Shown: positions 26,259 through 38,607 of the stretch, one piece after another | Layout of the letters: every line of letters begins with the position of its first letter | Position numbering within the stretch: position 1 is the first letter of the stretch | Source: Mycoplasmopsis gallopavonis | GTDB lineage: Bacteria > Bacillota_I > Bacilli_A > Mycoplasmatales > Metamycoplasmataceae | NCBI RefSeq assembly: GCF_900660635.1 | Contig: NZ_LR215032.1 | Coordinates: forward strand, 310,001 to 374,000 | Direction: 5' to 3' | Length of the DNA stretch: 64,000 bases | Program-made: the position numbers and the translations under genes | Notes under the pieces: model-generated | Told to the model about the DNA's origin: nothing | Seen by the model: only the letters and a program-made list of their open reading frames with translations | Database searches by the model: none

Positions 26259-26575
26259 CTAAAAATGTTTGTTTTTTTTAGAAAGTAAGAATAAAAGTGT
26301 TGTTAAAGAAAAATGACAAAATACAGTAATTAAAAATGAAGAACCTAAAACGAGGGATAAATTTATTTGGAAATTTTTAATCAAATCCGCTTTAACGTTT
26401 GGGATGAATATTCGTTTTTCATTTATCTGAAAAACGTAACCCAATATCATATATAAACCAAAAAGAAAGATAATTAAAAGAAATATATATCAAAAAATTA
26501 TTATTTTACTTTGAAAAATATATGCCTTTAATTTGTAAAAAGAAACTTGAAATAAATTTTTTAAATTAAGAGGAA
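26259..26575 (-). pseudogene. C-terminal part of a four-helix membrane protein, cut by an IS
   Basis: 105 codons in frame with the N-terminal part at 27903-28104. If the IS and one copy of the GAA target duplication are removed, a 172-residue protein results with four hydrophobic helices and two TGA-Trp codons. This part carries helices three and four, with the segment SKIIIFWYIFLLII, and ends LLSKKNKHF. It is a paralog of the intact gene at 28320-28904. As it stands it has no start or promoter of its own. Confidence 0.85.
26573..26575. repeat. Target-site duplication, left copy (GAA)
   Basis: GAA lies outside the left inverted repeat and again outside the right one (27900-27902). Three bases is usual for IS3-type elements. 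Removing one copy restores the broken frame, which supports the boundary. Confidence 0.75.
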
Positions 26576-26600
26576 TAAACTGGGACACGAAATATGGACA
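26576..26600 (+). repeat. Left inverted repeat of the IS
   Basis: TAAACTGGGACACGAAA then TA then TGGACA. It pairs with the reverse complement of 27875-27899. Confidence 0.85.
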
Positions 26601-26616
26601 CAACCATATTTCGTGT
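26585..26616 (+). terminator. Hairpin built into the left end of the IS
   Basis: ACACGAAATATGG (26585-26597) and CCATATTTCGTGT (26604-26616) form a perfect 13-base stem followed by five T. The first arm is part of the terminal repeat. It would stop outside transcripts from reading into the transposase gene. Confidence 0.75.
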
Positions 26617-26638
26617 TTTTATATATTTAGGAGGTATT

Positions 26639-27868
26639 ATGAGACAATTAAAGGCACATGAATGATTAGAACTATTCGGTAGTTATGAAGATTACAAAAA
26701 TAATTTGATATCAAAAAATGATTTTGAACTTAAATATTATTCAATCAGAGGTTTTAGTTTTTTTGATAGAAAATTCAATGAGGCTAAAAAATATTTTGTC
26801 TTCAAGTATAACAGATATAATTTAGGAATGATAAATATAGAATCGCAAACAGGTAAATCATCTAAAAAAGGTAAAGGGTCAGGTAGACCAAAAAGGCAAA
26901 AAATTACTCCTATTGAAATTGTAAAAAAGGAATGAGAAAAAATGCCTAAGGAACAATTGATTGAAATTTTAGAAATTTATAAAGACTCTTTTGATAGAAA
27001 TAATATTGAAGTTGATATTTCTAAAATTAAGAAATCTTCACTTTCTACAAGAAAATTGGGCCTATGCTTTAATAAATCTAAGTCAACAATTCACAATCTA
27101 AAAACTAAAGAGCAGCAAACAAGAAAAAAATCTGTAAATACTAAATATGATGAATTAATAATTAAGTCATTTAAGAAAAATAAGGGTTTGTTTGGTAGAA
27201 AAAGATTGGAAAGTTATATTAGAACAAAATTCCAAATAGATCTAAATTATAGGACTATTGGTAGAGCGATGAGAAGATTAAACTTATTTTGTTTAATCAG
27301 AAGAAAGAAAATAGATAGAGAACAAAAGAACACAAACGTAAAATTTATAGATCTTGTTAATCGTGATTATCACGGAGAGACAAACCAAATAATTGCCACT
27401 GATGTTACTTATATTTCTGCACCAAAAGATTGCTTAAACAATTTTGTATTTTTATCTGTTGCGATTGATCACAAAAGCAAATTTGTTGTTAATTATAATC
27501 TTTCAAAAAGAAATGATTTAGAACTAGTAATGGAACATATGTCTAAAATCAAAATGGATAAAAAATGAATAGCTCATTCTGATCATGGTTTCCAATATTC
27601 TTCAAAAACTTATGTAGATTTAATTCAGAAAAACAATGGTGTTGTATCAATGGGTAGAGTAGGAAATTCTTTAGATAATAGAGAAGCAGAATATTTCTTT
27701 TCAATTTTAAAATCAGAATGTTTAAAATTAATCGATATTACAAAAATAAATTTTAATGAATTAAAATCACTGATTGATGATTTTGTGTTTTGATACAACA
27801 ACGAAAGAATTCAATCAGTATTAAATTGAAAAACACCTCAAGAGTGTTGAGGTGTTTTAGTAAATTAA
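26639..27868 (+). CDS. IS3-family transposase, single frame
   Basis: Moves the element by DDE chemistry. 409 residues in one uninterrupted frame if TGA is Trp. The N-terminal part (about 1-100) is a basic DNA-binding region ending in a GKGSGRPKRQK linker; a second helix-turn-helix follows; the integrase core holds ATDVTYIS (Asp), HSDHGFQYSS (Asp) and NSLDNREAEYFF (Glu). Members of this family usually split into orfA and orfB with a frameshift; this one does not. GAGG site before the ATG. A terminator stem lies inside its last codons. Confidence 0.93.
27831..27858 (+). terminator. Terminator within the transposase 3' end
   Basis: AAACACCTCAA and TTGAGGTGTTT with a five-base loop and following T. 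It lies inside the coding frame, a few codons before the stop. Confidence 0.7.
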
Positions 27869-27874
27869 ACTTTT

Positions 27875-27899
27875 TGTCCACTTTTCGTGTCCCAGTTTA
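27875..27899 (-). repeat. Right inverted repeat of the IS
   Basis: Reverse complement of the left end: TAAACTGGGACACGAAA, then AG, then TGGACA. Directly followed by the second GAA duplication at 27900-27902. Confidence 0.85.
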
Positions 27900-27902
27900 G
27901 AA

Positions 27903-28104
27903 GTTTGTGGTTTTTTAAGAATGATATCTGAAAAATTATTAAGCATAAAAAACTTAATAGTAAAATAAAAGATAAAGAAAAAGATATTATTGTTAAAGTA
28001 TTTATTTTAATTGTATGTAAAAAAGTTATTGCAATCCCTAAAAATAAAACACCTAAGATAAATAACATAATAAATCATGTTTTTGATAATATTTGCTTGT
28101 TCAT
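27903..28104 (-). pseudogene. N-terminal part of the IS-split membrane protein
   Basis: Starts MNKQILSKTWFIMLFILGVL after a good AAAAGGAG site and codes the first two helices before the IS cuts it near residue 67 (ISFLKNHKL). Read across the junction, ...FLKNHKL-PLNLKNLF... aligns with FFKDNKLRRNFENLL of the neighbouring paralog, so the reconstruction is consistent. Its promoter carries the 17-base T tract. The truncated mRNA would code about 67 residues and then read into the IS end. Confidence 0.85.
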
Positions 28105-28150
28105 AATTTATTTTTCTCCTTTTAATATAGTTTTTAATTATTTCACCCAT

Positions 28151-28190
28151 ATTATATTTTAAAAAACTAAATCAAAAAAAAAAAAAAAAA
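28151..28190 (-). promoter_or_regulatory. Promoter with a 17-base homopolymer at the -35 position
   Basis: -10 TATAAT at 28151-28156 (minus strand). A run of 17 T (17 A on the plus strand, 28174-28190) begins exactly 17 bases upstream, where the -35 hexamer belongs. Tract length changes would alter promoter geometry, as known for mycoplasma surface-protein genes. Confidence 0.65.
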
Positions 28191-28191
28191 C

Positions 28192-28260
28192 TAAATCAGG
28201 ATAAAAAATTAGACACATTCCAAAAAGAAAGGAGTGTATCTAATTTTTTATCCTGATTTA
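28192..28260 (-). terminator. Large hairpin between the two membrane-protein genes
   Basis: A perfect 22-base stem: TAAATCAGGATAAAAAATTA plus GA (28192-28213) against 28239-28260, with further partial pairing inward (CACATTCC / GGAGTGTA). It follows the 28320-28904 gene and precedes the next promoter. Longer than a normal terminator. Confidence 0.7.
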
Positions 28261-28319
28261 ACATTCGAAGGAATGTTAATTTTTTATTGTCCTAGTTTAT
28301 AATTCTGTATTTTTAAAGT

Positions 28320-28904
28320 TTAACTAACAAAAGGATAGTTGATGTTTCGTTCTTTTTTCAATTTTGGATTATTCATAAAATAAATTATAAAAGGAGTTAA
28401 AACTAAAGAACTAATAAAGAATGATCAACCAAAAACAAAAGTTATTTTATATAAAAAAGTATCTATATCTTTTATGTAAGGAAGAGGGTGTTTTTCGGTA
28501 AATTTCAAAGACGCCGGCACCATCCGATAAAATATAAAATCTGTAAAACTTGAAACATAATAACAAAGACTTATTAGACAAGAACCAATGAAGAATAAAA
28601 TAAAAAGTAATATTGCTCAAAAAATTATTCTCTTCTTTGTTAAAAAAATAAGTTCTCTATCGTAAAAAGGTGTTATTAATAAATTTTCGAAATTTCTCCT
28701 TAACTTATTATCTTTAAAAAAAGATAATTTCAATATAAATAAATATCAAAAACTTAAAAATGAAATAAGAAATAAAGAAAAAGTAGCTATATTTAATCAT
28801 TTGTTTTCAACTTTAAAAATAAAAAAGACTAAAAGAGGAAATAAAGCAAAAATTAAAATAAAAAATATAACAAAGAAAATGTTAATTAAATAATTCTTTT
28901 TCAT
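28320..28904 (-). CDS. Four-helix membrane protein, paralog of the IS-split gene
   Basis: 194 residues, all found by reading TGA as Trp. It has hydrophobic helices at about 5-27, 38-58, 95-115 and 160-178, with a charged loop FFKDNKLRRNFENLL between the second and third and a larger loop before the fourth. Not recognised as any known family. Its ribosome site GGAAGG lies in the end of the upstream broken gene and the two are one base apart, so it was a coupled pair. The paralog at 26259-28104 shares the loop and the K-IIFW segment. Confidence 0.85.
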
Positions 28905-28905
28905 T

Positions 28906-29503
28906 TTATCTATATCCTTCCGTTTCCGTGAAAGCAATTTCTATTCCTTCAGGATTTATTTTATTGTTTTATAAATTTTTTAAAATTCATGTATAAGTGT
29001 CATCTTTTTTAGTAATGAATTTTATGTATTCTATATTTTTATTAGAAGAATTAGAAGAAAAAACAATATTTCCACTAGAATCTTTTAATAAAAGATCGAA
29101 ATTATGTATAAATTCCTTAGAATTTACAAAATTAGCCTCTCAGGTAATTGGGCCTCTAATTGTTCTACTTTTTTTACAAATTTTTTGCTAATTATTAGTC
29201 TTTCACCTTGTTCTGGATTAATAAATTTAGAAAAGATTTGTCCAATTGAATCGATTTGATCAATATAATTTTCATTTGCTACAAGAGATATTTCTTGAAA
29301 ATCATCATATTCCTGTAAATTAAGATCAAATAATCCATTTGATAAAGAGTTTCGAGAAGCTAAATGGAAACTCTTAGGTGAATAATGTATTTTTGTTGAT
29401 TTAAAGAACTGATATTTGTTGTATTAGTATATTTTGCACTTGAAAATGCAAATATTGAACCTAATAAAATAGGTATTACTAAAAATTTTTTATAAAATTT
29501 CAT
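28906..29503 (-). pseudogene. Broken gene for a secreted protein of about 199 residues
   Basis: Starts MKFYKKFLVIPILLGSIFAF, a clear Sec signal peptide without a lipobox. The frame is lost after about 45 codons, continues one frame over (LNLQEYDDFQEISLVANENY), shifts again near 29138 and continues (WEANFVNSKEFIHNFDLLL), then meets a TAA before the last 20 codons. Both shifts fit single-base deletions. The sum of the parts gives about 199 codons. Function unknown; it shares its leader with the gene at 28104. Confidence 0.75.
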
Positions 29504-29560
29504 TTTTTTCTCCTTTTAATATAGTTTTTAATTTTTTCACCCATATTATATTTTAAAAAA
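29504..29560 (-). repeat. Leader copy shared with 28105-28160
   Basis: The two stretches are nearly identical: ribosome site AAAAGGAG, CTATATT, GGGTGAAA and the -10 TATAAT (29545-29550 here, 28151-28156 there). Here the A-rich block upstream is broken by other bases, unlike the pure 17-base tract of the other copy. Implies duplication of a promoter cassette. Confidence 0.75.
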
Positions 29561-29581
29561 ACAAAATCAAAAAAATAAAAA

Positions 29582-29602
29582 TAAAAAACACCCTCTTGGG
29601 TG
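29582..29602 (-). terminator. Terminator of rRNA operon copy 2
   Basis: Same CACCC / GGGTG hairpin as copy 1 (29589-29602), followed on the minus strand by U and A-rich DNA. The second hairpin found behind copy 1 is missing here; the promoter of the secreted-protein gene follows at once. Confidence 0.85.
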
Positions 29603-29663
29603 AAGTTCTTTCAAAACTGAATAGTAAATAATAATTCATTAAAATGTCTAAATATACATCCTA

Positions 29664-32557
<2,894 letters not shown>

Positions 32558-32843
32558 CAATATTCGACCTATTGTTGATGTATATTCAAAGACATTTCAA
32601 TAAATTATTACATTGTAATAATTACTCGGTATCAATCAAAACAAATTAACCAATTTAATTTATTTATTTGATGTCGTTGTAATATCTTTACTATTCAGTT
32701 TTCAAAGAACAAGAGAGAAAGTTCTCTCAAAACTAGATATATCTATGGACTATTAACATAGTACATGTGTCATTGTAACAATTATTAATTATTTTAATAA
32801 AAATAGTCTTTAAGTATCCTATTAGATAGGTAATGTACTCCGT
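32558..32843 (-). other. 16S-23S internal spacer, copy 2
   Basis: Identical to the spacer of copy 1 as far as I can see, with the same processing-stem arms and no tRNA. Confidence 0.7.
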
Positions 32844-34353
<1,510 letters not shown>

Positions 34354-34413
34354 TGACTGTCATGTATTGTATATATCTAGTTTTCAAAGAACTTTTATGT
34401 GCTTGCGTTTTAG

Positions 34414-34451
34414 CTTGCTTAATAATAATAACACTATTTAAAATAAGTCAA
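34414..34451 (-). promoter_or_regulatory. Promoter of rRNA operon copy 2
   Basis: -35 TTGACT (34446-34451) and -10 TATTAT (34425-34430) on the minus strand, 15 bases apart; an alternative TATTAT at 34422-34427 gives 18. Downstream ATTAAGCAA repeats the stable-RNA motif. Unlike copy 1 it has a good -35 but a weaker -10. Confidence 0.65.
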
Positions 34452-34484
34452 AGAATTTTTTTAATTTTTTTTCAAAAATTTAAA

Positions 34485-34528
34485 AAAACAAAAGTCACAA
34501 ATCAAGTAGGATAAGTGACTTTTGTTTT
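34485..34528 (-). terminator. Terminator after the 34547-34768 gene
   Basis: AAAACAAAAGTCAC and GTGACTTTTGTTTT, 14-base arms with a 16-base loop, then U-rich on the minus strand. Confidence 0.75.
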
Positions 34529-34546
34529 CTAATAATATATTAAAGA

Positions 34547-34768
34547 TTATTTTGAACTAAATAATCCGTGAATTCTCTGATACTCTGTTCAAAGGCGACC
34601 ATCTTGACCTGAATTACGGTAAATGTAAAAATCAGCGATGTAAGCAATTTCTATTGCTAATAAAATTAATAAAATAACAATTAAGACAATAAAAATTGAA
34701 ATAAAGATTTTTCTTCTTTTTTCTGCTTTTGTTTGTTCTGCTGTATTTTCTTGTAAGCTTGTTGTCAT
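34547..34768 (-). CDS. Small single-helix membrane protein
   Basis: 73 residues: a charged N-terminus (MTTSLQENTAEQTKAEKRRK), one long hydrophobic helix (about 21-45) and a short C-terminal tail ending IHGLFSSK with one TGA-Trp. GAGGAG site before the ATG and a terminator behind it make it a real gene. No family recognised. It lies directly upstream of rRNA copy 2 on the same strand. Confidence 0.8.
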
Positions 34769-34828
34769 AAATATCTCCTCGCTATTAAATATAACATATT
34801 TTTAATTTAATAAAAAATATTAAATAAG

Positions 34829-34847
34829 TTTCATTTTAAAAAATGAA
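34829..34847 (-). terminator. Possible weak terminator after ymdB-type gene
   Basis: TTTCATTTT and AAAATGAAA arms with almost no loop and following U/A-rich DNA. AT-only except one pair, so weak. Confidence 0.4.
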
Positions 34848-34858
34848 AATCAAGTCTT

Positions 34859-35692
34859 TTAAGAATTAGAATCAATCTCAGAAAAATTTAAATGCTCATA
34901 ATTTAAAGGATAAATTTTATTCAAACTTCTATCTTGATTTAATTCTAAGATGACACTATTAAATTGAGTTAAATTAGGACTTACTTTAAATGGTTTCTTA
35001 CTGTCGAAACGCATTTTTTCATAAACTTCTTGGAAATTAGCACCGATTGCACTATTTTCAGGGCCAGTCATTCCGGCATCACTAATATAACAAGTACCAT
35101 TTGGTAAAACTTTATAATCATTAGTTTGAACGTGGGTATGAGTTCCACAAACAGCATCAACTTGACCATCAAGATAAAGTGCAAAGACGTGTTTTTCACT
35201 GGTTGTCTCTCCGTGAAAATCGATAAAATCAAAATCCGCTGGATGAGTTTCTAGTAATCGGTCGGCAGCATCAAAAAAATTATCAGCATATTCTTGTTCT
35301 CACGGACGAAGTAATGGATTAAAAGTAATTCCCATAATTGAAGTAACTCTTAAAGTTAAATTTTTAGATTCAATTTTAAAAACTTTAGTTCCTAAACCTC
35401 GATAAGTTTCCGAAATATTAAATGGTCGAACAATATTTTCGTGATCAATAAAGTCAAATATTTCTTGGTTAGCTCAAACGTGATTTCCCATTGTAAAACA
35501 ATTAACTCCAGCTTGACTAAGCTCTTGATAGTCTTGATAACTTAAACCTTTACGACCTGTTGCGTTTTCACCTTGTGCAATAACAAAATCAAGGTTGTGT
35601 TCCTTAATAAGTTTAGGTAAAAGATTTTTAACCGTTTCAATTCCTGGTTTGCCAAAAATATCGCCAATAAATAATAGTTTAAGAGTTTTCAT
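34859..35692 (-). CDS. ymdB: YmdB-type metallophosphoesterase
   Basis: Family TIGR00282, known in Bacillus as a phosphodiesterase for 2',3'-cyclic nucleotides. 277 residues. Metal-binding motifs FIGDIFGKPG (start), QGENATG (about 40), MGNHVW (about 70), VCGTHTHVQTND (about 175-190) and the following DAGMTGP are present. TGA-Trp codons split it in a standard reading. No strong ribosome site. It follows a terminator and stands alone; by activity it fits the nucleotide-turnover theme of the neighbourhood. Confidence 0.92.
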
Positions 35693-35713
35693 AAGTTAAT
35701 TATATTAAAAAGT

Positions 35714-35752
35714 AAATTAAAACTCCCTTATTATTTAAGGAAGTTTTAATTT
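35714..35752 (-). terminator. Terminator after deoC
   Basis: Long stem TTAAAACT-C-CCTTA / TAAGG-A-AGTTTTAA with one bulged position per side and flanking A/T runs; it begins right after the deoC stop. Confidence 0.8.
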
Positions 35753-36415
35753 TTAATAACCATCTTTAGAATTTTTACCTTCAACAATCGCAATTGAACG
35801 ACTTGTTCCGAATCTAGTTGCTCCGGCATCATACATTGCAATAAGATCATCTAGATTTGAGATTCCACCAGCTGCTTTAATTAATAAAGAATCACCGCAA
35901 ACGCTTTTCATAATTTGAACATCTTCAAGGGTTGCTCCACGAAAACTAAATCCAGTAGAAGTTTTAATAAATTCTGCTCCTGATTTCATTACAATTTCAG
36001 TTGCTTTTTTAATTTCATCTTTAGTAAGTAATGCAGTTTCAATAATTACTTTTAGAACATGATCGCCACAAGCTTCCTTTACTTTTTTAATGTCATTAAG
36101 AACATATTCATAGTCACCTTGTTTAAAACGACCAATATTAATTACCATATCAATTTCGTCAGCACCATGATCGATTGCTAATTTAGCTTCGTGTGCTTTA
36201 GCTTGAGTAATCATTGCTCCAAGCGGGAACCCTACTACAGAGGTAATTCCGACATTAGTACCTTTAAGTTTATCTGCAACATATTTAACTCATGAAGAAT
36301 TAACACAAACTGTTTTAAAGTCATATTCAAGTGCTTCACTAATTAATTTATCAATTTCTTTGTGTGTTCCCTCTGGTTTTAAATAAGTATGGTCAATCAT
36401 TTTGTTGTAATTCAT
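35753..36415 (-). CDS. deoC: Deoxyribose-phosphate aldolase
   Basis: Splits deoxyribose-5-phosphate into glyceraldehyde-3-phosphate and acetaldehyde. 220 residues, usual length. Schiff-base lysine in [10 protein letters not shown]; other signatures [10 protein letters not shown] and [15 protein letters not shown] site. Last gene of the deoD-deoA-deoC unit, followed by a terminator. Confidence 0.97.
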
Positions 36416-36426
36416 ATTTCTCCTTT

Positions 36427-37722
36427 TTATTGTAATTTTGCAAGAATAATTTGATTCTCTACTTGATGATCATTAATTTGATATCCTTGACTAAGTTCGT
36501 TAATAAGTTCCTTGTCAATTGGATTTGATGAATATAAAGTAAATAAGGTTTCTCCAACTTCAACTTTTTCATTAGTTTTTTTGTTGAGAGTAATTCCTGC
36601 TTCAAAATCAATTTGATCTTCTTTTGTTCTACGACCAGCACCTAATTTCATTGATACAAGCCCAAAAGTTAAAGCATCAAAAATTTCAAGATATCCTTGT
36701 TTTTGTGCTTTGATTTCAAGTTTGTATTTTGGACTTCAAAAATCAGGTGATGTTAACTTTTCAAGATCTCCACCTTGAATTTTAACAAATTCATAAAATT
36801 TAGCTAAAGCTTCACCGTTTTCAATTACTTGTTTAACTCTTTCGATTCCTTCTTGGTGAGTTTGAACAATTTTAGCTTGTTCTAAAATTGTTGCACAAGA
36901 AGAGTACACAAGTTCATTAAAATCACTTGGTCCTTTTCCTTCTAGTGTTCAAATTGCTTCTAAAACTTCATTTTTGTTTCCAATTTCACGCCCAATTGGC
37001 CGTGACATGTTTGTGATTTCTGCACGAACATCGACATTGAGTTCTTTCCCGATATTAATCATTGTTTGTGCTAATTCTTTGGCACTAGCTAAGTTTTTCA
37101 TAAAAGCACCATTTCCGCACTTAACATCTAATAAAATTGCATCTGCTCCGGTTGCTAATTTTTTAGACATAATACTTGATGCAATCAAAGGAATTGATTC
37201 AACAGTTGAAGTTACATCTCTTAAAGCGTAAAGTTTTTTATCTGCTGGAACTAATTTTGAACTTTGACCAATTACAGCAATTTTATGTTCTGTCACTTGC
37301 TTAATAAAATCTTGTTCTGAAACCTCAACATTAAAACCTGGAATTGATTCTAATTTATCAATTGTTCCACCAGTTTGAGCGAGTCCTCTTCCGCTCATTT
37401 TTGCAACAGGTGCTCCACATGCTGCTACAATTGGTGCAACAGCTAATGTAGTTTTGTCACCAATTCCACCAGTTGAATGTTTATCTACCTTAATTCCTGG
37501 AATGCTTGAAAGATCAATGACATCTCCTGAATGCATCATAAATTTGGTCATAGTTGCAATTTCACGAGCAGACATCCCATTAAACATAACTGCCATTAAA
37601 AAAGCACTCATTTGATAATCTGGTGTTTTATTTTCAACGTAAGAATTAATTAAAAATTGAATTTCATCGTTTGTTAATTCCTTATTTAAACGTTTTTTTT
37701 CGATTAAATCAACTATACGCAT
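36427..37722 (-). CDS. deoA: Pyrimidine-nucleoside (thymidine) phosphorylase
   Basis: Releases pyrimidine base and (deoxy)ribose-1-phosphate from nucleosides. 431 residues. Phosphate-binding motif [13 protein letters not shown] (about 81-93), [16 protein letters not shown] (about 109-124) and [10 protein letters not shown] are conserved. TGA-Trp codons near residue 258 and 310 split it. It starts five bases before deoD ends upstream and runs to 11 bases before deoC. Central enzyme of nucleoside salvage in this window. Confidence 0.97.
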
Positions 37723-37727
37723 AATAA

Positions 37728-38432
37728 TTATTTTGCTAAATTAAGAGCAATCTCCATCATTTTTGTGAAAGAAAGTTGACGTTCTTGAGCAGAAGTTTCT
37801 TCATGTGTGATTAAGTTATCACTAACTGTTAAAAGACATGCAGCTCTTTTACCTGTTGCTTCAGCATTTGTAAATAATGCATATGATTCCATTTCAACAC
37901 CAATTGCTTGTGTTTCTGCAATTCTTTGTTCAACAGGGAGCACTGAATAAAAGACATCTGATGAGTGAATTCTTCCTTCATTAAGTTTGATTCCTAATTT
38001 TTTAGCAGTATCTCTAATTTCTTGATTAAGAGATTCACTAGGTAAAGCAATATTTCCCTCTTTACCTAATGCAATTTTTCTAAATGCATCAGAATCAGCA
38101 TAAGCTTCAGTTGCAAGCACAACTTCATAAAGTCCTAATTCTGCTTGATAAGAACCCATTGACCCAATTCTAATAATTTGGTCAACATCATAAAATTTAA
38201 ATAATTCGTATGAATAAATCCCAATTGATGGACAACCCATACCACTACCTGCAACAGTGATTGGTTTTCCTTTGTATGTTCCTGTGTACATAAACATATT
38301 TCTAACACTATTGACTTGTTTATACCCTGGATCTAAAAAGGTTTCAGCAATAAATTTTGCTCTAAGTGGATCTCCAGGCATGATAACTGTTTTTGCTATT
38401 TCTCCTGGTTTTGCTTGAATGTGTGGTGTCAT
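37728..38432 (-). CDS. deoD: Purine-nucleoside phosphorylase, DeoD type
   Basis: Releases purine bases from nucleosides. 234 residues, hexameric family. Conserved: [40 protein letters not shown] and the catalytic Asp in TVSDN. AGGAGG site before the ATG. First gene of the deo unit. The 170-base gap upstream holds only AT-rich DNA with imperfect inverted repeats, probably its promoter. Confidence 0.97.
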   Translation of the reverse strand: MTPHIQAKPGEIAKTVIMPGDPLRAKFIAETFLDPGYKQVNSVRNMFMYTGTYKGKPITVAGSGMGCPSIGIYSYELFKFYDVDQIIRIGSMGSYQAELGLYEVVLATEAYADSDAFRKIALGKEGNIALPSESLNQEIRDTAKKLGIKLNEGRIHSSDVFYSVLPVEQRIAETQAIGVEMESYALFTNAEATGKRAACLLTVSDNLITHEETSAQERQLSFTKMMEIALNLAK

Positions 38433-38581
38433 TTTGTCCTCCTCAAATTATTTATAGTTAAACAACACTAAGTTTATTAAATTTAGACTACTTAAAATAT
38501 AAATTATTTAGTCTTTTTTATTTTAACATTTTCAATTTAAAGAATGGTTTTTTTCATGTTTTGTTTCATAAAATATGAAAA

Positions 38582-38607
38582 AAGAAAACTCTAATTGAGT
38601 TTTCTTA
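38582..38607 (-). terminator. Terminator overlapping the ptsI stop
   Basis: AAGAAAACTC and GAGTTTTCTT, ten-base arms, five-base loop; the ptsI stop lies at the stem edge. Confidence 0.8.

Larger units (their letters stand above)
26576..27899 (+). mobile_element. IS3-type insertion sequence, 1324 bp
   Basis: Bounded by inverted repeats that begin TAAACTGGGACACGAAA and continue with TGGACA after two mismatched bases. One transposase frame fills it on the plus strand. It is flanked by a GAA duplication and splits a membrane protein gene. The intact frame, intact DDE residues and well-matched ends suggest a recent, possibly active copy. Confidence 0.93.

Noticed and set aside
38461-38583. Inverted repeats upstream of deoD as an operator
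   Set aside because: Arms are only six to eight bases in very AT-rich DNA; chance is likely.
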